A DNA stretch of 64,000 nucleotides from Cristatella mucedo (Eukaryota; Bryozoa; Phylactolaemata; Cristatellidae), in contig WPIO01000042.1 of the NCBI GenBank assembly GCA_009760855.2, positions 826,501 to 890,500 of the forward strand. The letters are read 5' to 3'. The notes beneath the pieces were generated by a model. It was given only the letters and a program-made list of their open reading frames with translations, did no database searches and was not told the origin of the DNA. The translations under genes were made by a program, and so were the position numbers. Shown here in pieces: positions 11,201 to 26,200 of the stretch. The first letter of the stretch is position 1. Every line of letters starts with the position of its first letter.

Positions 11201-14200
11201 CGATATTAGTAACCTGAAAGTGGTTATAAATTCCATCAAAAGCTGCCGAGAGTACCATAGAACTTACAGAAAGACCCCAATTAGGTCACCAGTTCTCAGA
11301 AGATCAGCATACACTGTCTACAGTGAAGAAGAACCTAAAAGTAAAAGCACCCGTTCTCTCACAAAGTGTCTTGGGCCGAAGGATTGAATAATTGGCCGTT
11401 AATCGGATTAGCGTTACTAGTTTCTCAAGCAATGTGGTGGTCAGCAGCATCCACAGTCGTCACCGCCACTGCCGGTAATATCTCACGTCATTTTTGCTCG
11501 CCCTCGAAACATAGCTCGCAAAACGGCATGGCTGCCACTAAGCCTGAGCCAGCTCTGTCGCTGAAGACTCCGTATATCAGTCATTGATTTGGAGCATTTC
11601 AATTATCGTCTCGAGTCGGAGACGACTGCCAAGTCTTACCTGGTCATTGTCTGTTCCATGGGCTGGACGACGAAGTTGCCTAATAGGGGATGTGTATTTG
11701 GCTTCTTCAAATGTTCAAATGCCACCCAACGAGGGAGAAGGACGTGGCGTCTAATGGTTTGAGATAGCCAGTTATATCAGCAGCAACAGCATCACTGCAG
11801 TAGTGCTCGAGGGGCTCTTTTGCTCTTTGGCTGCAGATGTTTCGACTTTTCTTTGCTGTTCAGATAAGCCTGTAGCTTTTCCAGCTCTCTCTTTCGATTG
11901 GTTATGTTGGAGAGGGGGGCCGAGAATCGCGCCAGCTTAGAGCGAAGTCTGACCTTTGTCTCGACCCTTAGCTTCGGGCGGCAGAGAGTGGCTAAACGCC
12001 GGCAAAAGGGTCAGATTCGGTCAGCTTTTGACTCAGTTAATCAAGGAGGGCGGGCGATTCCTGCTACTCCGGTTGCACCAACTACTGGCAGGAAGCACAT
12101 GCAGGATGTCGGGAATGCGATTTTTAGTTGAGGTTTAAGTTTTAGACTTAGAGTTTATGGAAAGAGTTTTTAGCTAAGGTTCCATCGACGCCAAGCCTTC
12201 GCTGTCGGACTTCATTAGGGGCATGAAAGTCGAATGAACGAGTCGATCTCGAATCTTTAATACAAATCGTATTATGCCGTCTAACCAATATACAATTACA
12301 GGCTGCAGTCATAGAAAAAACTAATGCATGTGTAGGTTTTCGGTTGACACAAACACAACTATCTGCTTATTCAGATAACGCCCCGATTCCTAGATTCATA
12401 TGCACACGTTTTTCTTTCATTTTAATTGACTAGGCATTAATTATGCAACTTAACATTGAATATAATTTTTTTTACTTTATTCCTACTGTGTGTACGTCAT
12501 ATAATAAACTTCTCAGGCGATTGATTTATTCAATAAAACAAAGTATTTGAGTGGCGTCCAAAGTTACATTTTACAAGCTAATATGTATTTTCAAGGAGGG
12601 CTATTATCGGTTTCACCGGAGTTTTAGAGGCGTGTGATGACACACTAGGAAAGGTGGTCACTTTTCACGACCTCGGTCCCGAAGTCGTCGGTTCGAATCC
12701 TGTGGTGGACGGTTCTTTTATTGCAGCTGCAAGCACTGGTGATAGCCGTGAAGGCTATTCTGTATGGATACACAAGAGACTGTTAAATCAGCTAGTAAAT
12801 ACAGTTAATAATCACTGGTTTATAGCTTCTTTTTGACATAGTGACCATAAATGTCGCCTTCTGCCACCAAGCTGCTGATATCCGGCTCTGTCCGCTCTGC
12901 CAAGTGGAGCAAACCACCATTATGATGTTATGATTATGATTATGATTATGATGCATTAGTTGAACCAGTGGCTTTAATGCTTGGGGGCGGCCCAGCCTAA
13001 TATTTCACCCGTTGGGGTGCTTTGGTCTCTCATCGGCAGTATTTGCTTTCCCTCTCACTTTCTCACACATACCACGTGGAGCAGGGGTTCAATTCCAAGG
13101 CCAAAAGAAATATTGCTAACACTCTGCAGCCGTGTTTCATTTTTCTTTAACGGCAGCTACGAGCATCCGAAAGTGACAAAAGTGTCAACTGACCACGAGA
13201 CATTAGCTTCGCCTAGGTTTCGCCAAACGTGTACCTCCACCTTGAGCTATTGCAGCAGCAAATTGTCGTGCTGCTGCTCGTAAATGTGGAAGATAGCTAA
13301 AAGTTTTCAAGCAATCAGCTTCGTGCGTGCTACCAGTCTCCCGCGTGTGCTACCAGCGAAAGCCCGGTAGTTTGAGCCCATTTACTTGATTGCTATCTAT
13401 TTATCTGTTACTAATCGTATTTCGCTTTACAGCTCACAATATAACAGCATTTATATACTACAAGGTCAGGATCGACTGAGGCCTGCTAACTTACCCACGG
13501 TACACGGTGAGCATAGACCTAGCTTGCAGCACTCCCATTCCGTCTGCAGTGCTAGGAGCTACTTGGCAGCGACTCTTATTGCTGCACCTGCTCAATGCGT
13601 CTTCAGCGATATCCTTCCGAGTGACGATCCAGAGCCGCTATAAGCTCAACAAGAACTATCGACGCTCTCGAGCTGCTGCACTTTCCGACCCAGATAATGT
13701 CGAGCTTAAGGCTCAGCTTTCTCAAGCCAAGGTAATTTCACTGATTATCGTAGCCACTCGCTCGCGTGCCTTTTTACACGGCTTTGCCGTAGTCCTGCAT
13801 GTATTTGCATTATATACTTTCCCCAGCCATCTGAAAGGAGCCTGCTGCTGGCGAAAAGTGTCTCCACGTGGCCTTCTGAAATGAGCTGATAGTGATTTAA
13901 AAATCTGTGGCAGTGCCGTCTCACGGAATTGCCCTTGCAATGAGCATTCGATGGCAGAAGACGATATTTATTTTCGTGCGAGCGGCTGAAAAGAAACCTA
14001 GGCCAAGGGGATGATCTTGTAGGGTTTTTAATGTTTCTTACGGAGCCGGTGAAGCTCAGAAAGAGGGCAAACTCATTGAAGACAAACTAGGCGAGTTACT
14101 GAGTTGAGTGCAGTTAGTTGCTGCAGTTAACAAGGCACACTGCTTGAGCTCTGCATTATTTCTAACACTAATTTGGATTCGATCGCTAAAACATGTTAAC

Positions 14201-17200
14201 TTTTTGTCTCATACTCTTATCTTAGCAGGCCCCAATGTTCGAAGTGCTAAATAACAACGACTGCATATTCATGTTGATTTTTTTGCTGCATTTGGTCCTT
14301 GCTGAGAGCCGGTTTGATCCACAGCACGTTTTTGTCGATTCGAGCTACCAGAATGTAGGAACTCGGATGTGTCTTGCTTCCGACAGTTAGAATGTGCCAC
14401 ATTGGCACTTTTTTTTTATTTTTCTAACAAATCAAACACGGAGCTCCAAAGAAAGACGAACTCTTCGTTCAAATCTCCTGCTAGCTTATTCATTATTACG
14501 TTCGTTGTACTTTGAAAGTCGGAGCGTTGGTAGTTACGATCCCTAAGAGAGCTGATTGTCCTCTAATGCTTGCACTCAAGTTTACCACGGACAAATAGCT
14601 GTGGAGCCATTGCTATTGTTGCAAGAGTATAATGCTACTATTATTAATAACGCATTAGCTATAGCACCCTCAGATAACTCAATCGCTATTTAGGCTTTTT
14701 ACGTTTACTCGAAAAGATTATACATAGTTTGCAGTAGCATGCCCAATGAACAACAAGCATAACATGGCATATGTTATCCTTTTGGATACAGTGCTTATTT
14801 ATATACGTCACTGATTTTGAGCCAAGACTCAAAGCTGTCAAAAAGACTTTCACCTTGAACTTAGTCGGGGCGAGCCTTAACCAATGGGCCAAATCAGCTC
14901 TGAGTGACAGCAAGTATTCAAGAGAGGTGTAGCGGCTGTGTGTCCGTTTGCCTCACCCCATCGGCAGGCAGATGCCAAGCCAGATTCGAGAAGTAAGAGT
15001 GCAGGGGAGGCTACAACTATCTGTGATGCATTCACTAGGCGAACGTCGCCGGCCATTGAGGCACAGCTGCCGAGCGATGTGTGGTTCAGCTGCCTGTTGA
15101 TCGCAGCTCTGCATGGGAAAGTGAGACGGAGGGAGTGAGCTTGGTCTCGCGAGTGCTGCAGCGCTTGTCTGCTGATTCAGAGCTCAGCTGAGGCCGAGAA
15201 CTTGGACAACGTGTCCGAAGAGAAGCGGCAATTGTCGAAGAGAGTACGCTATGGCGACATCATTCAGCTTCAGCACGACTATTCGAGCAAGTACGTCCAC
15301 GTCAGTACGACTACAACGAGCAGCCGCGATAAGAACAACATGCAGGTGAGTTCGTCAGCACTGCTGCTGACCAGCAGAGGCGAGAAGATAGGAGCGGAGT
15401 AGGGCAGAAAGTTGAAAAGGCAGGGGCAAGCAGCCAAAGCACGATATGTAAATAGCAGTGGAGTTTCGATGTTGACATCTTCGACTCGCTTTTCTCGTTA
15501 CTGACGGTTGACGATTTACTATGCAGGTGCTTCTACAGGACTACCATGCAAAGCACGCCCAATTTCGAATACTTCCGAGATACAAGGTCAAGTCCGAGGG
15601 AGAATATGTAAGTCTTCGTTCAACCCCCTGCGACTCGGTGACGGAAGAGTCTCAGTATAGCCTCATAACAATTTGAGTAGGCAGCGGGCATAAGGCTGGC
15701 CACCTAACGCTGCAGCAGTTAATGCCGAAGAGCATTTGAGAAACTTCAGTGTACACGCCAGCAGAAGGCGTCTGCAAGGAGAATACAATCTGTTCGATTT
15801 TAATTAGTAATTTAGCACCTATCGCCGATTGTTTTTTATAGGTCTCGCTCAATTTTATTTTAGTAAGTTCGTCGATGGTCATTGAATGATATGTCACTTG
15901 AAAGTCTTTTTAGCTGTTTAAGTGTTCGATCATGTAGATGCTTTATTCTGGAGCACTGTCTAAGCCTCTACGTAAATACACCGTTCGCTAACGAGGTGCC
16001 AGTAGCAACACTCATGTCGGCCGCACATATGTATGCAAGCGTCCCCGGTATGGGCTACTAGCAGGGAGCTAAGACGTAAACAACTTTAAGAGTTGCTCCT
16101 TGCTGCATGGGTGCCTTTCTGGATTTATCGGAGCATTACACTATTAGTATTAATAATAGCTCGTTTGAAGAGGGCCCCTACAAACAGCTTTGATGGTTTC
16201 GTGAGCACCTTAACTGCTGGTATAAGATCTAGTAAACTATAACTTAGTCTCTGCAATGTTGATGTAAAACTCACTGCTAGATAATTAGTACTAAATGGCT
16301 TGGGACATGCAAGGTGTCAACGGAGCAAAAAAAAAGTACCACGATTCATTCATCCATCTTAAGCAAACATGAAGGTCGTCTCTGCCACTTGCTATTTGGA
16401 CATAAAGCTAGTAATTTGCACTGAATTGTGCCCAGGTTATTCACAGGGAGGAAGTTGAAGCTGAATAGAAAATACGATTACATAGCAGAAACTTAAAGAT
16501 GCAAGGCAATTTCAGCTAGTGACTCTAGGCGGGAATGAATAACATACTTGTGTTGCACATGGCCTATTGGCTTGATAATCAAACGGTTTTAATTGCTTCC
16601 AGGGAGATGGCCTAGGAGCTGTTAGTATAACAGTACACTGAAGGCACAAGAAGGTCTGATAGGCATGCTGGTGCTAGTGAGTGAAATGGCCTTCTCTCTA
16701 TTAGCAAGACAGAAGATTTTGAAGTCAATTTAATCCTACGTAGAGAGCTGGTGAAACTCATAGCGAAGATGGGTTAAGTAGCAGGTATACCGTTGATGAT
16801 GAAGCGTATGCTTAAGATAAAAGATTCAGTCGCTTTAGTAAAAATACCTCATCGTAATTAATGTATTGTATGGGCATTTCGATTTAATTCCAAGTACTTT
16901 GTGCTCATAGGGTTATGATGCTGGACTCATGTTCCGCCTTGAGAGCTCGCTCTCGGCAGAATATTCTTCATTACGCAGTAAGACTCCTACTAATATTGTT
17001 TGGCAGTATTTTTTGTCACGAACTGCTTGTGCTAGGCAAAGCAGATGGTCCGGTTTTTCCGACGGCTGCCACCTGCTGCCTTCGGCTGAAGTCATTACAG
17101 GGTTTATCTCGTGACTATTGATCGTGATGCATTTACGTAATGCTCCCTTGAGAATAAAGTGAACTTTAGCTGGCGGACGTAATAGTTAAGGTAAGACACC

Positions 17201-20200
17201 AAGTGTTTCGTTAGGAATCTGCCTGGAATTTCTCAGATGGTGAGTTTAAGGACAGGCTTCAGCGCTCAAGCACAGGTTTTGCCCCATTTACGATCGGATG
17301 GCTTCTTGCTGAATACCACTTGAAATGAATTCTTACGTATAGGTTACTTTGCAGGTGCAATACGGCGACCAAGTTGTTTTCGAGAGTTTTAAGTCACCAG
17401 GCCACTATTTTCACGCCAGCATTCCCTGGCACGTGTACCAGGAATTCTTCGGGTAAGAGCACTATCCACGCTGAGCTCGTCCCAGAGTCTCGAAAATCAG
17501 TTCAGCTTTACTGTCAATGCTGTCCAAAAATCGAACGTTGATATAAATATTGCACCATCGGTGGTCTGTAGTAATGAGTTTGACTTCGAGAGTGAGTTGA
17601 GATGGAAAGAAGGAAGATGCCTCTACCTACCGTGTTGGATTAAGTAGCTTTATGTGTTTGTTGTGCGATCGCTGGTGGATAAAGAGGGTTACTCGACAGC
17701 ACAGGTAGGCTGGCTGGCAGATAGTAGAGTAGGCAATGATACGTGATCCATATGACTTATTAAGCAACTTTTCTCCTTGAGCTGGCAGGCTGGCAGCTTA
17801 ATAATGCGAGGCAGGTGCCCACTGCGGCTGGATTGCAGCTTGGGAAATGGAAATGAAACATCAGTTTCGGAAGCTCGGGTGAGTCAAGTCAAGGCACTGC
17901 AATCTAGGCTTGATGGCACACTTTACTTCCAATATAGAACCAGCTGCCCCCCCCCCGAGGTTGCTCATGCATTCTAGTGATCGCCAATATTATGCTTGGA
18001 AGAATCCGTTTCGAAATTTTATTAAGCCCGAGCTTTTTCACCAAAAAGAAGATGTATCACGATGGTCTACGTGTTTCCACACCCCGAATCGACGAGGGAT
18101 GGGCAATTGTCAAGTTTGATTTAGCTCAGCTGAGCGTTGACGCGTAGTTGAAATGCCCACTTATAGCTAGAGTACGTTCGCCTGCATCGAAGAAATATGA
18201 AAAGATCAGATCCGTCCAAGGGCAGGCTGAGAAAACAGCGATTTACCAGAGCAGAGGGGGCGTGAAGAGTCTTTTGTTTACCAAGACGGATGTTGCATTG
18301 TCTGAGGTTGACCTCTACTTGGCTGACCTCAGAGCAGGATATGCAATTAGGTTTGGTAGCCAGTGGTTTGCTACACGAGCAGCAGCTGAACTGTCAAGCT
18401 CAGAGATTGCTTGCGTGAATTCACGGTGCAATCGTCTTCTTCTTGAGTGAGCAACATAACGATACACGATCAGACATACACGATCATACGCTGAAGGGAA
18501 TAACAGATGTAATAATAATAATAATAATAAAAATAACACATTTTATAGCACCCGTTAAAGAACTGAATCTATTTCTAAACACTTTACAGGTTCTGTGAAG
18601 AAAGCATGAAGAAATTATTTACGGTGGCAGATTAGGCCCTAGTGGTCCATTGCAGAGGACTTTGCAGCACCTCCTGGTGTGGTCCTGTACCCGAAAGGCT
18701 GCGTTTTGAACAGCTAGCTAAAGCTACCCGGGCCTTTGGCTCTATCGACTGCGAAGGATAAAATTACTTATGCTCAGCAAGAATTCCGATAATATACATA
18801 TAATGCTTTACTCTTTAATTACCTTAATGAGACTTGCAATAAACATAATATTTAGCCTGATTCTATGGAACAAGTCACAAAGCAAGGGCTCAAGATCATT
18901 TCGGTACCTGAACACAAGACTTACCACACGTAGAATTAAGGGGCATGGCCGTTAATCCAATGTTAAACAAAGCAACCAATGCCACACGGCTAGGCTTTCT
19001 TATTTCGCTATTTGAGAAGGAAAGACATAAAGATGCACCAACAAGCCTCTAGAGTCTGTGGCCTAACTGCTCCGGATACACGTAGGAAATAATGGAAATT
19101 AATCGCAAATTATGAGTAGGGTCCTCACTCATCACGACTTCGGTTGTGGGTTCAAGCCTTGAATTGGGCGATCTTTGTTTGCCCGGGGCTAGCTGAGACG
19201 ATGGTCGTTAAGGCTCTTCTGCAGCTATGATATTAAGGCAGTCGAATAAGCTAACCTTTTCCTTCAAGCCAGACTTTGATCGTATTAGGTCCAGTATTCA
19301 GGCCTCCAACCATAGAACCACTACTCACTTGCTGCCATCACAGATAGCATTCCTACTCGCAACGTGCATAATCATTTGCCCGAAATGAGCTGAAGGCATA
19401 TGTATCGTTGGACCAACAACTCCAATCTGTTGTCTGGGCCTAAATAGTCACTCGACAGAAACCTGTGCTATTGCTGTGTGCACTGCTTCATAGATCGAGC
19501 GAAAAGAAGAACATGAGCCTTTACACTTAAGATTATTGAAACGTTTCGATATTCTTGGTCGGCTATTAAGCCCTACAATCTTAGCTAACAGTGTGACCTT
19601 TGAGAGGAAACATTACTGTTTAAATTACAGGGCCGAGCTTAACCTTGGCATCTCTCAAACTGGTTTCACCGTTGTCAAGCACTCGGGACCAAGGAGGGAT
19701 TTGACTATGTACGAAATGTATGTCGAGGTGAGTTCAAGGCAGCCTGGATGCGAAGCATCTTTGATACTCCTGCTTAATTTAATGTCGCTTCGTTCGGGTG
19801 CACATGCCATCCAAGAGGTACACACTTGAAATGCTACACTGGGCGGAAAACAATGTCCCACCTGGGAAGAGTTTAAACATCAGAAAGTGAAAGGCTATGT
19901 ATGGTCAGCATCTCAAAATAACGAGTAAAACCCAGGTGGCCAGGTTTCCGCCTTTTAGGCTTCTATTCAGATTTTTAATTTCATTGGCATACTATGTAAG
20001 AGATTTATTTCTTGGTGTAGCAGAATATACTCTCAGTAAAGCAATCGGTTGTCGAGCGATATTAAACTGCCTCCTTTGCTGCGAGTTTGAAGATCGTGGG
20101 TTCGCTGACCCTAACAACTACCTTATTTAGACACATTCTCAAGCCATAGAAAATCAAAGGTACGTGAAGACTTGGGGTCACCGAGAGGTGGTCATTCCTG

Positions 20201-23200
20201 TCCAAGAATTTCCTTTTTTATACATGTGTAGCCTGGTGTACAAGCCAGAATCTAATCTACTGCAAGAAGTGCTGTTTTAAATAGCCCAACCATTTCAGTT
20301 CTCTTATAAAAAGCATAGGTATTCCTGCTGCCTTTGACGGCTCAGCAGCAAGACGCCAGCTCTACTTTGTTTCGCACGTGATGGTTTTTCAGTAATACGT
20401 CGTGGTGAGCTTCGAAGGAATGTGATATTGGCATTCAGCATTTTCACTTTTTATCTTTAAACAGGAAACCCGGATGCAGCTTCAGGTCAGCTATGTTCGC
20501 TAGAGTTTTAGGCTGCAGCCATACTGAATAGTGCAAAGAGCAAGTGCTGTCGTTGTTTCAGTGTGCAAACACTCGATTAAAGTGTCATTTTAGCTTCGAA
20601 CCGCCATCCTTCTGTATGCTTACCTTAGCCAAACTGCCAGGGTAGTGGCAATGCAAGGGCTATGTCGAATATTGTGCTTTACTTTCACCTGCTTCTCCTC
20701 AATGAACAGCTGTGCATGATTGCTTTGCATGCTGCATGCCTTTGCACTCTTTAGCAGCCCATTGCACACGCACCCTAGCCTTGCCCGCTGATAGCCTAGT
20801 GGTTTCATGTGGCGCTCTGTGTGGTCTAGTCGCACAGTGATCGTTTTTATGCTAAGTGGTCAATTGCATTTAGTCCCTCTATCCTTTTGTTGAGGGTATA
20901 GTTGTGATGACGGAAAACATCGCTGACAGCTACTAACCGGCCGCACTGCTAGTCCGTCAGGCAGTTCTTGAGAGTGGCTATTTTTTCTTTTGATAAACCT
21001 CGCTAGCAGTAATTATTTATAATGGAGAGGCATTTAATGCATGTTATAATTTACAGTGCCTTTTATATCGAAAGACTCTGTTAGGATGAAAGCTTAATTA
21101 TGCATAAGTTGGTGCTCCAGGTGAAATAATTATTTAATGCAAATGACGATTTAGTGCGTGAGAATAGGAAAGCCTACGTTCCACCCGAAAAGCAGGATAG
21201 TCAATTGATCAACCAACCATTTCCTTAGCTAGCAGCTGTGTTGTAGGGTCTGACAATCACTTTTGTCAGCTCAACCTGCTAGTTGATTAATGGGCTGGGC
21301 ATACGTGTCCGTGCAGACGGCGAGCGGAAGTGCCAGCCGAGGCTTCGGCTGTACTGGCGAATACCGTTACGTTGAGTGAGCCTAAGGTCGCAACACGTAC
21401 GGATATTCCTGAGCAAAATGAAACATTACTTGGACCACGAACAATCTTCTTTGGCCAATAGCTCAGTTACTCGATACATGACTCCCATCCAAGTAGCTCT
21501 CCAACTCAACACTGAGTCCATGGTATATACATAGTCTTCTCGAGTGACTCATATCTTTCCTACATGCTTCACCCACTTCTGGAGAACGGGAGATGTTCGT
21601 CGTCGCCTGACGCATAGATAAAGGTGCAGACAGCTTTAGCGTCTCATCAACCAAAATACCGGCGGAAAGAGTTAATGACAGCACGGTTCAGCCATAAAAG
21701 ATAGACCCAGACGTAAACTCAGCTGGATACTCAACACCTTGAAGAAAGCTGCTAGCGGTTTCGGGGAGAGCTAGGAAAATTCTGATGATTAGGCGAGGCG
21801 ATAATGCGTCTCCAAAGCACCCTAATCTCACGAGCCACCACTACCAGTGGATTCGTAACGAAGAATTATTTCAATTTTATGCTGGGCCTCGCCGCGTAGG
21901 TGCATTCGCTCCATTAAGAAGAACGTGGCTCATACTGGGCTCAAGGATGACACGATGAAGAACCCAGCGACGAGATGCCTCTCTTTCACAAGCTCATTCT
22001 GGCCTGCTCGCCAACTCTCCGGTTCTCGAGCGGCTAATTTCAAATTCTGCCTCTGCTTTTCACCAGTCATTCGGGCCTACCGCGACCTTGGAGTAGTGGC
22101 AGCCAATCGGCTCCCGATTGATCGTTCCAGCAGAGCTCTCGAGAATTTCAAGACTCGCCTCTCGTTGCAGGGCAGCTCCATCATAAGACTGTTCCACAAG
22201 GACCTGGAGGCTTTCGTTGTGGCCGAAGGCATACTTAATGACGGAATCAGGGAAGACGGTAATTGTGCTGACGACCGACAGCATACGAAACGGCACCGAT
22301 AATATTGTTTGCAAGTCAACTGGCGCCTACTGTACAGAGCCGTCACTTTTTATGCACTACTCTGTCAGTCAGGGTGGTAGCCAATCATGCTAGCTACTTC
22401 TCTTCAAACTAAATTAGATCCGTTTGCAGTAAAAGTTTCCTGCATGCCGTGAATGTTTTGCCTTTAATACTCCTTTATGACCGACCCTCAATGGCAAGAG
22501 CCATCGACTGGAAAAACGTGGCTACTCGCTCCTAGAGCAGCGATGCATGCACGAATGATGCATGTCGGAATTCGTTCATCGCACTCTTCTTTTAGTTCAC
22601 CTTCGAGTTCGCGAGGTGGATTACCTAAACCCGAAGAAGATACTGCCGCCGACGTCTGCTATCTGCTACTTTCAAGTGGAACCCGAAGATAGCATGATTA
22701 ACGGTACTTGAAGTCCGTTGAGAGACTGGGAAGTGTTTTTTTGTTGTTGCTGCTAGTCGGCTAGCCGCTGTTTTCAAAAAATATGAGCGTAACTTATTAC
22801 CCAAGGTGATGCAATACGCTGGGAGCAGCAAATTCGCTTCCGCCACATGGTGACCAGGCTGTACTTGTACGTTGCTCGGAACAACGAGTCACAAACCGAG
22901 ATCGACGTCAGCCTGACCGACAATGCCAGAGATCCGAGAACCGTTTTTCGCCTTCACCCCGTGCTCATGGTAGGTAAACTCGAAATAACCGAACCGCCGG
23001 CTCCACCACTGCCAGAGGCCGTCTGCAGTAAGGCTGAGTGGCGGGAAAAACACAATTTTGCTCCGAGCAGGGAGCGATCCTCCAGCGTTGTCCGGCATCC
23101 TCTCCGGGAAAGCCCGAGCGGCGATTGGCTCTATAGTCGACTAATCGTGCTATTGAGTGAACTTTTCGCTCTACTCTCGAGGTTTTAAGCCACAATTTCG

Positions 23201-26200
23201 TCGAATTTCAACTTCGTCGCTCGGGTGCAGATGTGTGGAATAGCGATTTTTGCTTAGACTGGGGCGACGGATGCTCGTGCTTGAACCATTTTGCCAGCTT
23301 TGTGCGGAGATCGGAAAGCCTTTTCACTAAACGACGCACGAGCAGGGTCTAAGAAAGTAGTAGATCTACTCAGGTAGATCCTACGAGCAGTCCTATGACG
23401 GTAGGCATTTCACAAGTGGTCGTATCTAAGTAACTAGTGTGTTCGCTAGTAGAAAATGTACACATTAAGCCCGAGCTTTAATGCGAAGCCTGTATACCTA
23501 AAGATTGAGCTGTTCAGATGTGCAAATAATGTGAAGTCCTTCATAAAAATCCAAGAAATTCTGCCACTCCTTGGCAAACAGATCTACTTAAAATGAACGT
23601 CACCATCCGCTCTCTTTAGCTAAGCTTTCTCAGGTCGGCCTACAGACACGGCTTGAAAGTTCCATAGGTCGTATAGTTGCTTGCTGTTATTAAATGAGGA
23701 TAGTTAAATGTAAGAGATTAGGCCACTTCGTAAGTCACATATGACTTGGAAAAATGTAAGGTAGGCTCTTTAATTATGAGCAGTTTCAGCTAAAACCCAA
23801 GTAAAAACCCTGCAGCATTTCGGCAAATTTACTGCAAACCATTAAATGCACTAAATAGTAGCTTAGAAATACTCCGGATAATCTAAAGCTGCATCTAAAT
23901 TATAGAAATTTATTTTGGCAGACGCCGACATTCTCCTAGCCAGGGCAATCACACTACCAATTCAAAAAAGATCGATGACCGAATCAGTCCAGCTATTAGC
24001 AGCCTCCTCTAACTTGGGAAGATTGCATGAAAGCGTATTTCGCCGAAAGTACGCCAAGCCATCACTCACTGGAGTTAACCACAAAGTTGCAATCATTATT
24101 ATATATCAGTAAAAGAAGAATATGAAGAAAAGGATAAGCATATAAAAACTCTTTCGAGTAAGTGCATTGTTCAAAGTCATGAATGCATTCATGTTTATTT
24201 CTCGGATAGGATAAGGGCTCGTTGACATCCAAACTAGTTGGTCACTGAATCTCAAACCTGATTCATTGATTCCATTAACAAAGTACAGAGAGTCTTCTGT
24301 GGGGAAACGTGTTAAACTGTGGCTGCACAGCACAAGCATCCCATGTTGAGGTCCGAGAACTGACGCACTCAATGTAACTCCAGCCAACGATCGTCGGCCA
24401 TTTTCATTCTAGCCGCATGGTATGTGAGAGTCCAAGGCATTTGATTGATCGTTTGGTACATCTACAAGGCACAAGTCAAAAACAGTTTCTTCATCATGAC
24501 ACTCGGTTGATTTGGCTCCTCCCTCTAAAGTTGATCACTTGCAGTGACCAAATAACTCAAACCAGAGAGAAATGATAAAAAAAACCGGCACTGATGTAGG
24601 AGAAAGAACGATAGTGTAAGCGCAGCTTAAAATGAGTCGAATCTTTGTAACCGGCTCCTTTCAAGACTTGAATATCAAATCTGAGAAACATTTTTAATCA
24701 TGAAGGCTGGAAGACGACTTGAGTAATAATGGATGGTAATTGCACATAGGTATAGTTTCTCTATATCTGCTCTGTTAAGAGGGAATCGTTCCGCGACAGA
24801 GATGGGGAGCTTTAGATTTTTCCACGATACCAGCCCCTGTGTGATTGGGCACCGACGGCGTAATTTCAGGTGCACCCTGTCCACCACCTTTACCCTAGTC
24901 TAATGTCGTTATTGCCAGGATGGTTTTCCTCCATGCACATGGGGGAGGTAATAACGGAAAGAAGGAGCTAAGAGGGCACCACAGGTAGAACTCCCGAATA
25001 CGAGCCTTTTACAAGTTAATTTCTTGGAAAGGATACGGGCTCAATATATCTAAGCCAGATGGTTTTCTGAATCTCAAGGGTAGTGCGAGTTGAACTAGCC
25101 TTGTGGTGAATTGAAAAAGAAATGGTATGCTCGATTAGTCACGTTTTGTAAAACCACGGCTGGAAGCAGTGTTAATTTGAAAGTGACACTACTATGAAGA
25201 CCTGATTCAACCCATCTATTAACTTGCACATCTTGAAAAATACTAGCTGATTTTGCAGCCGTTTTTGTATCGCTGCAAAAGAGTCTTTATGGCTACCACC
25301 ATTGCTTAAAGCAGTGATAAAGGATCGCCCATCGCAGTTCTTGAACCCACGACTTCGAGGCCGAGGCCCTGTAAAGCAACCGCTTTACCATCACGACTCA
25401 AGCCATCTTAACGGCTTGTAGCGAGGATTTTTAAGCGGAAATTTGTGATCCACGTTATCAATATCAGCTGCTGCTTTTAAAAGTTTTGCTCCCAGCAACT
25501 GAGGTAGTTCTAGTAGGTGGTGTGCGGCTTAAAAATAAAAGCATCTGCTCTCTGCTTGTTCATCCCCGAGAGGGCGTGAAGATACTGTGCTGTGTAGCTT
25601 AAGAGGACTCGATACTGTGCTATGTAGCTTAAGAGGACTCGTGTTTCAGTTGTATCTAGATACCAGCTAAGGCAAGTTCCTTCAAGGAAGCGATGCTCCA
25701 GGCTAGCTAGAGTGTTTTTAAACAAGGGCAATATTTGAACACTTTGGAGCCACTTCAGAGATCTTGATTTCTTTCTGAGCACTATATTCATAAAAGAACT
25801 AGGTCAATATGGTTAATGATGACATATGCATAGCGTCAGCAGGCATAATGACACATTGAATAATTTGCTTTGAATCTTTTTTTATTTTAAAGTGCAAGCA
25901 TATGGACACCATTTAACTCTTACCAAACGAATTTTCGTGACATTAATTAGCTTGTTCAAACCCGTCGCTTGACGAAATTCGCTATCTCACTCGACATGCG
26001 TCAGTCTCTCTGCTGCACGGTGGTCGTATTTTTAGCATTCATTAAATGCCTTAAATCATCCGAGCAGCCTGCTCGCAGCAGCAGAAGCAGTTCCAGGCTG
26101 ATCTTAACTAACCATACTGGCCAAGTTCTGGCTGCTCATGTTACTGCTACGTCCTCTGCAGCATTGACATGTCCGGACACAGCCAACACAGGGAGACGTC

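Noticed and set aside
12690-12700. Functional tRNA genes at the B-box sites
   Set aside because: The heads do not fold as full cloverleaves by eye and carry a shared dispersed tail, so they are SINEs.
13549-13606. Earlier acceptor for exon 3 (cgtctgcag)
   Set aside because: It would leave a 42-bp intron and add a leucine-rich stretch with no counterpart in IP3R.
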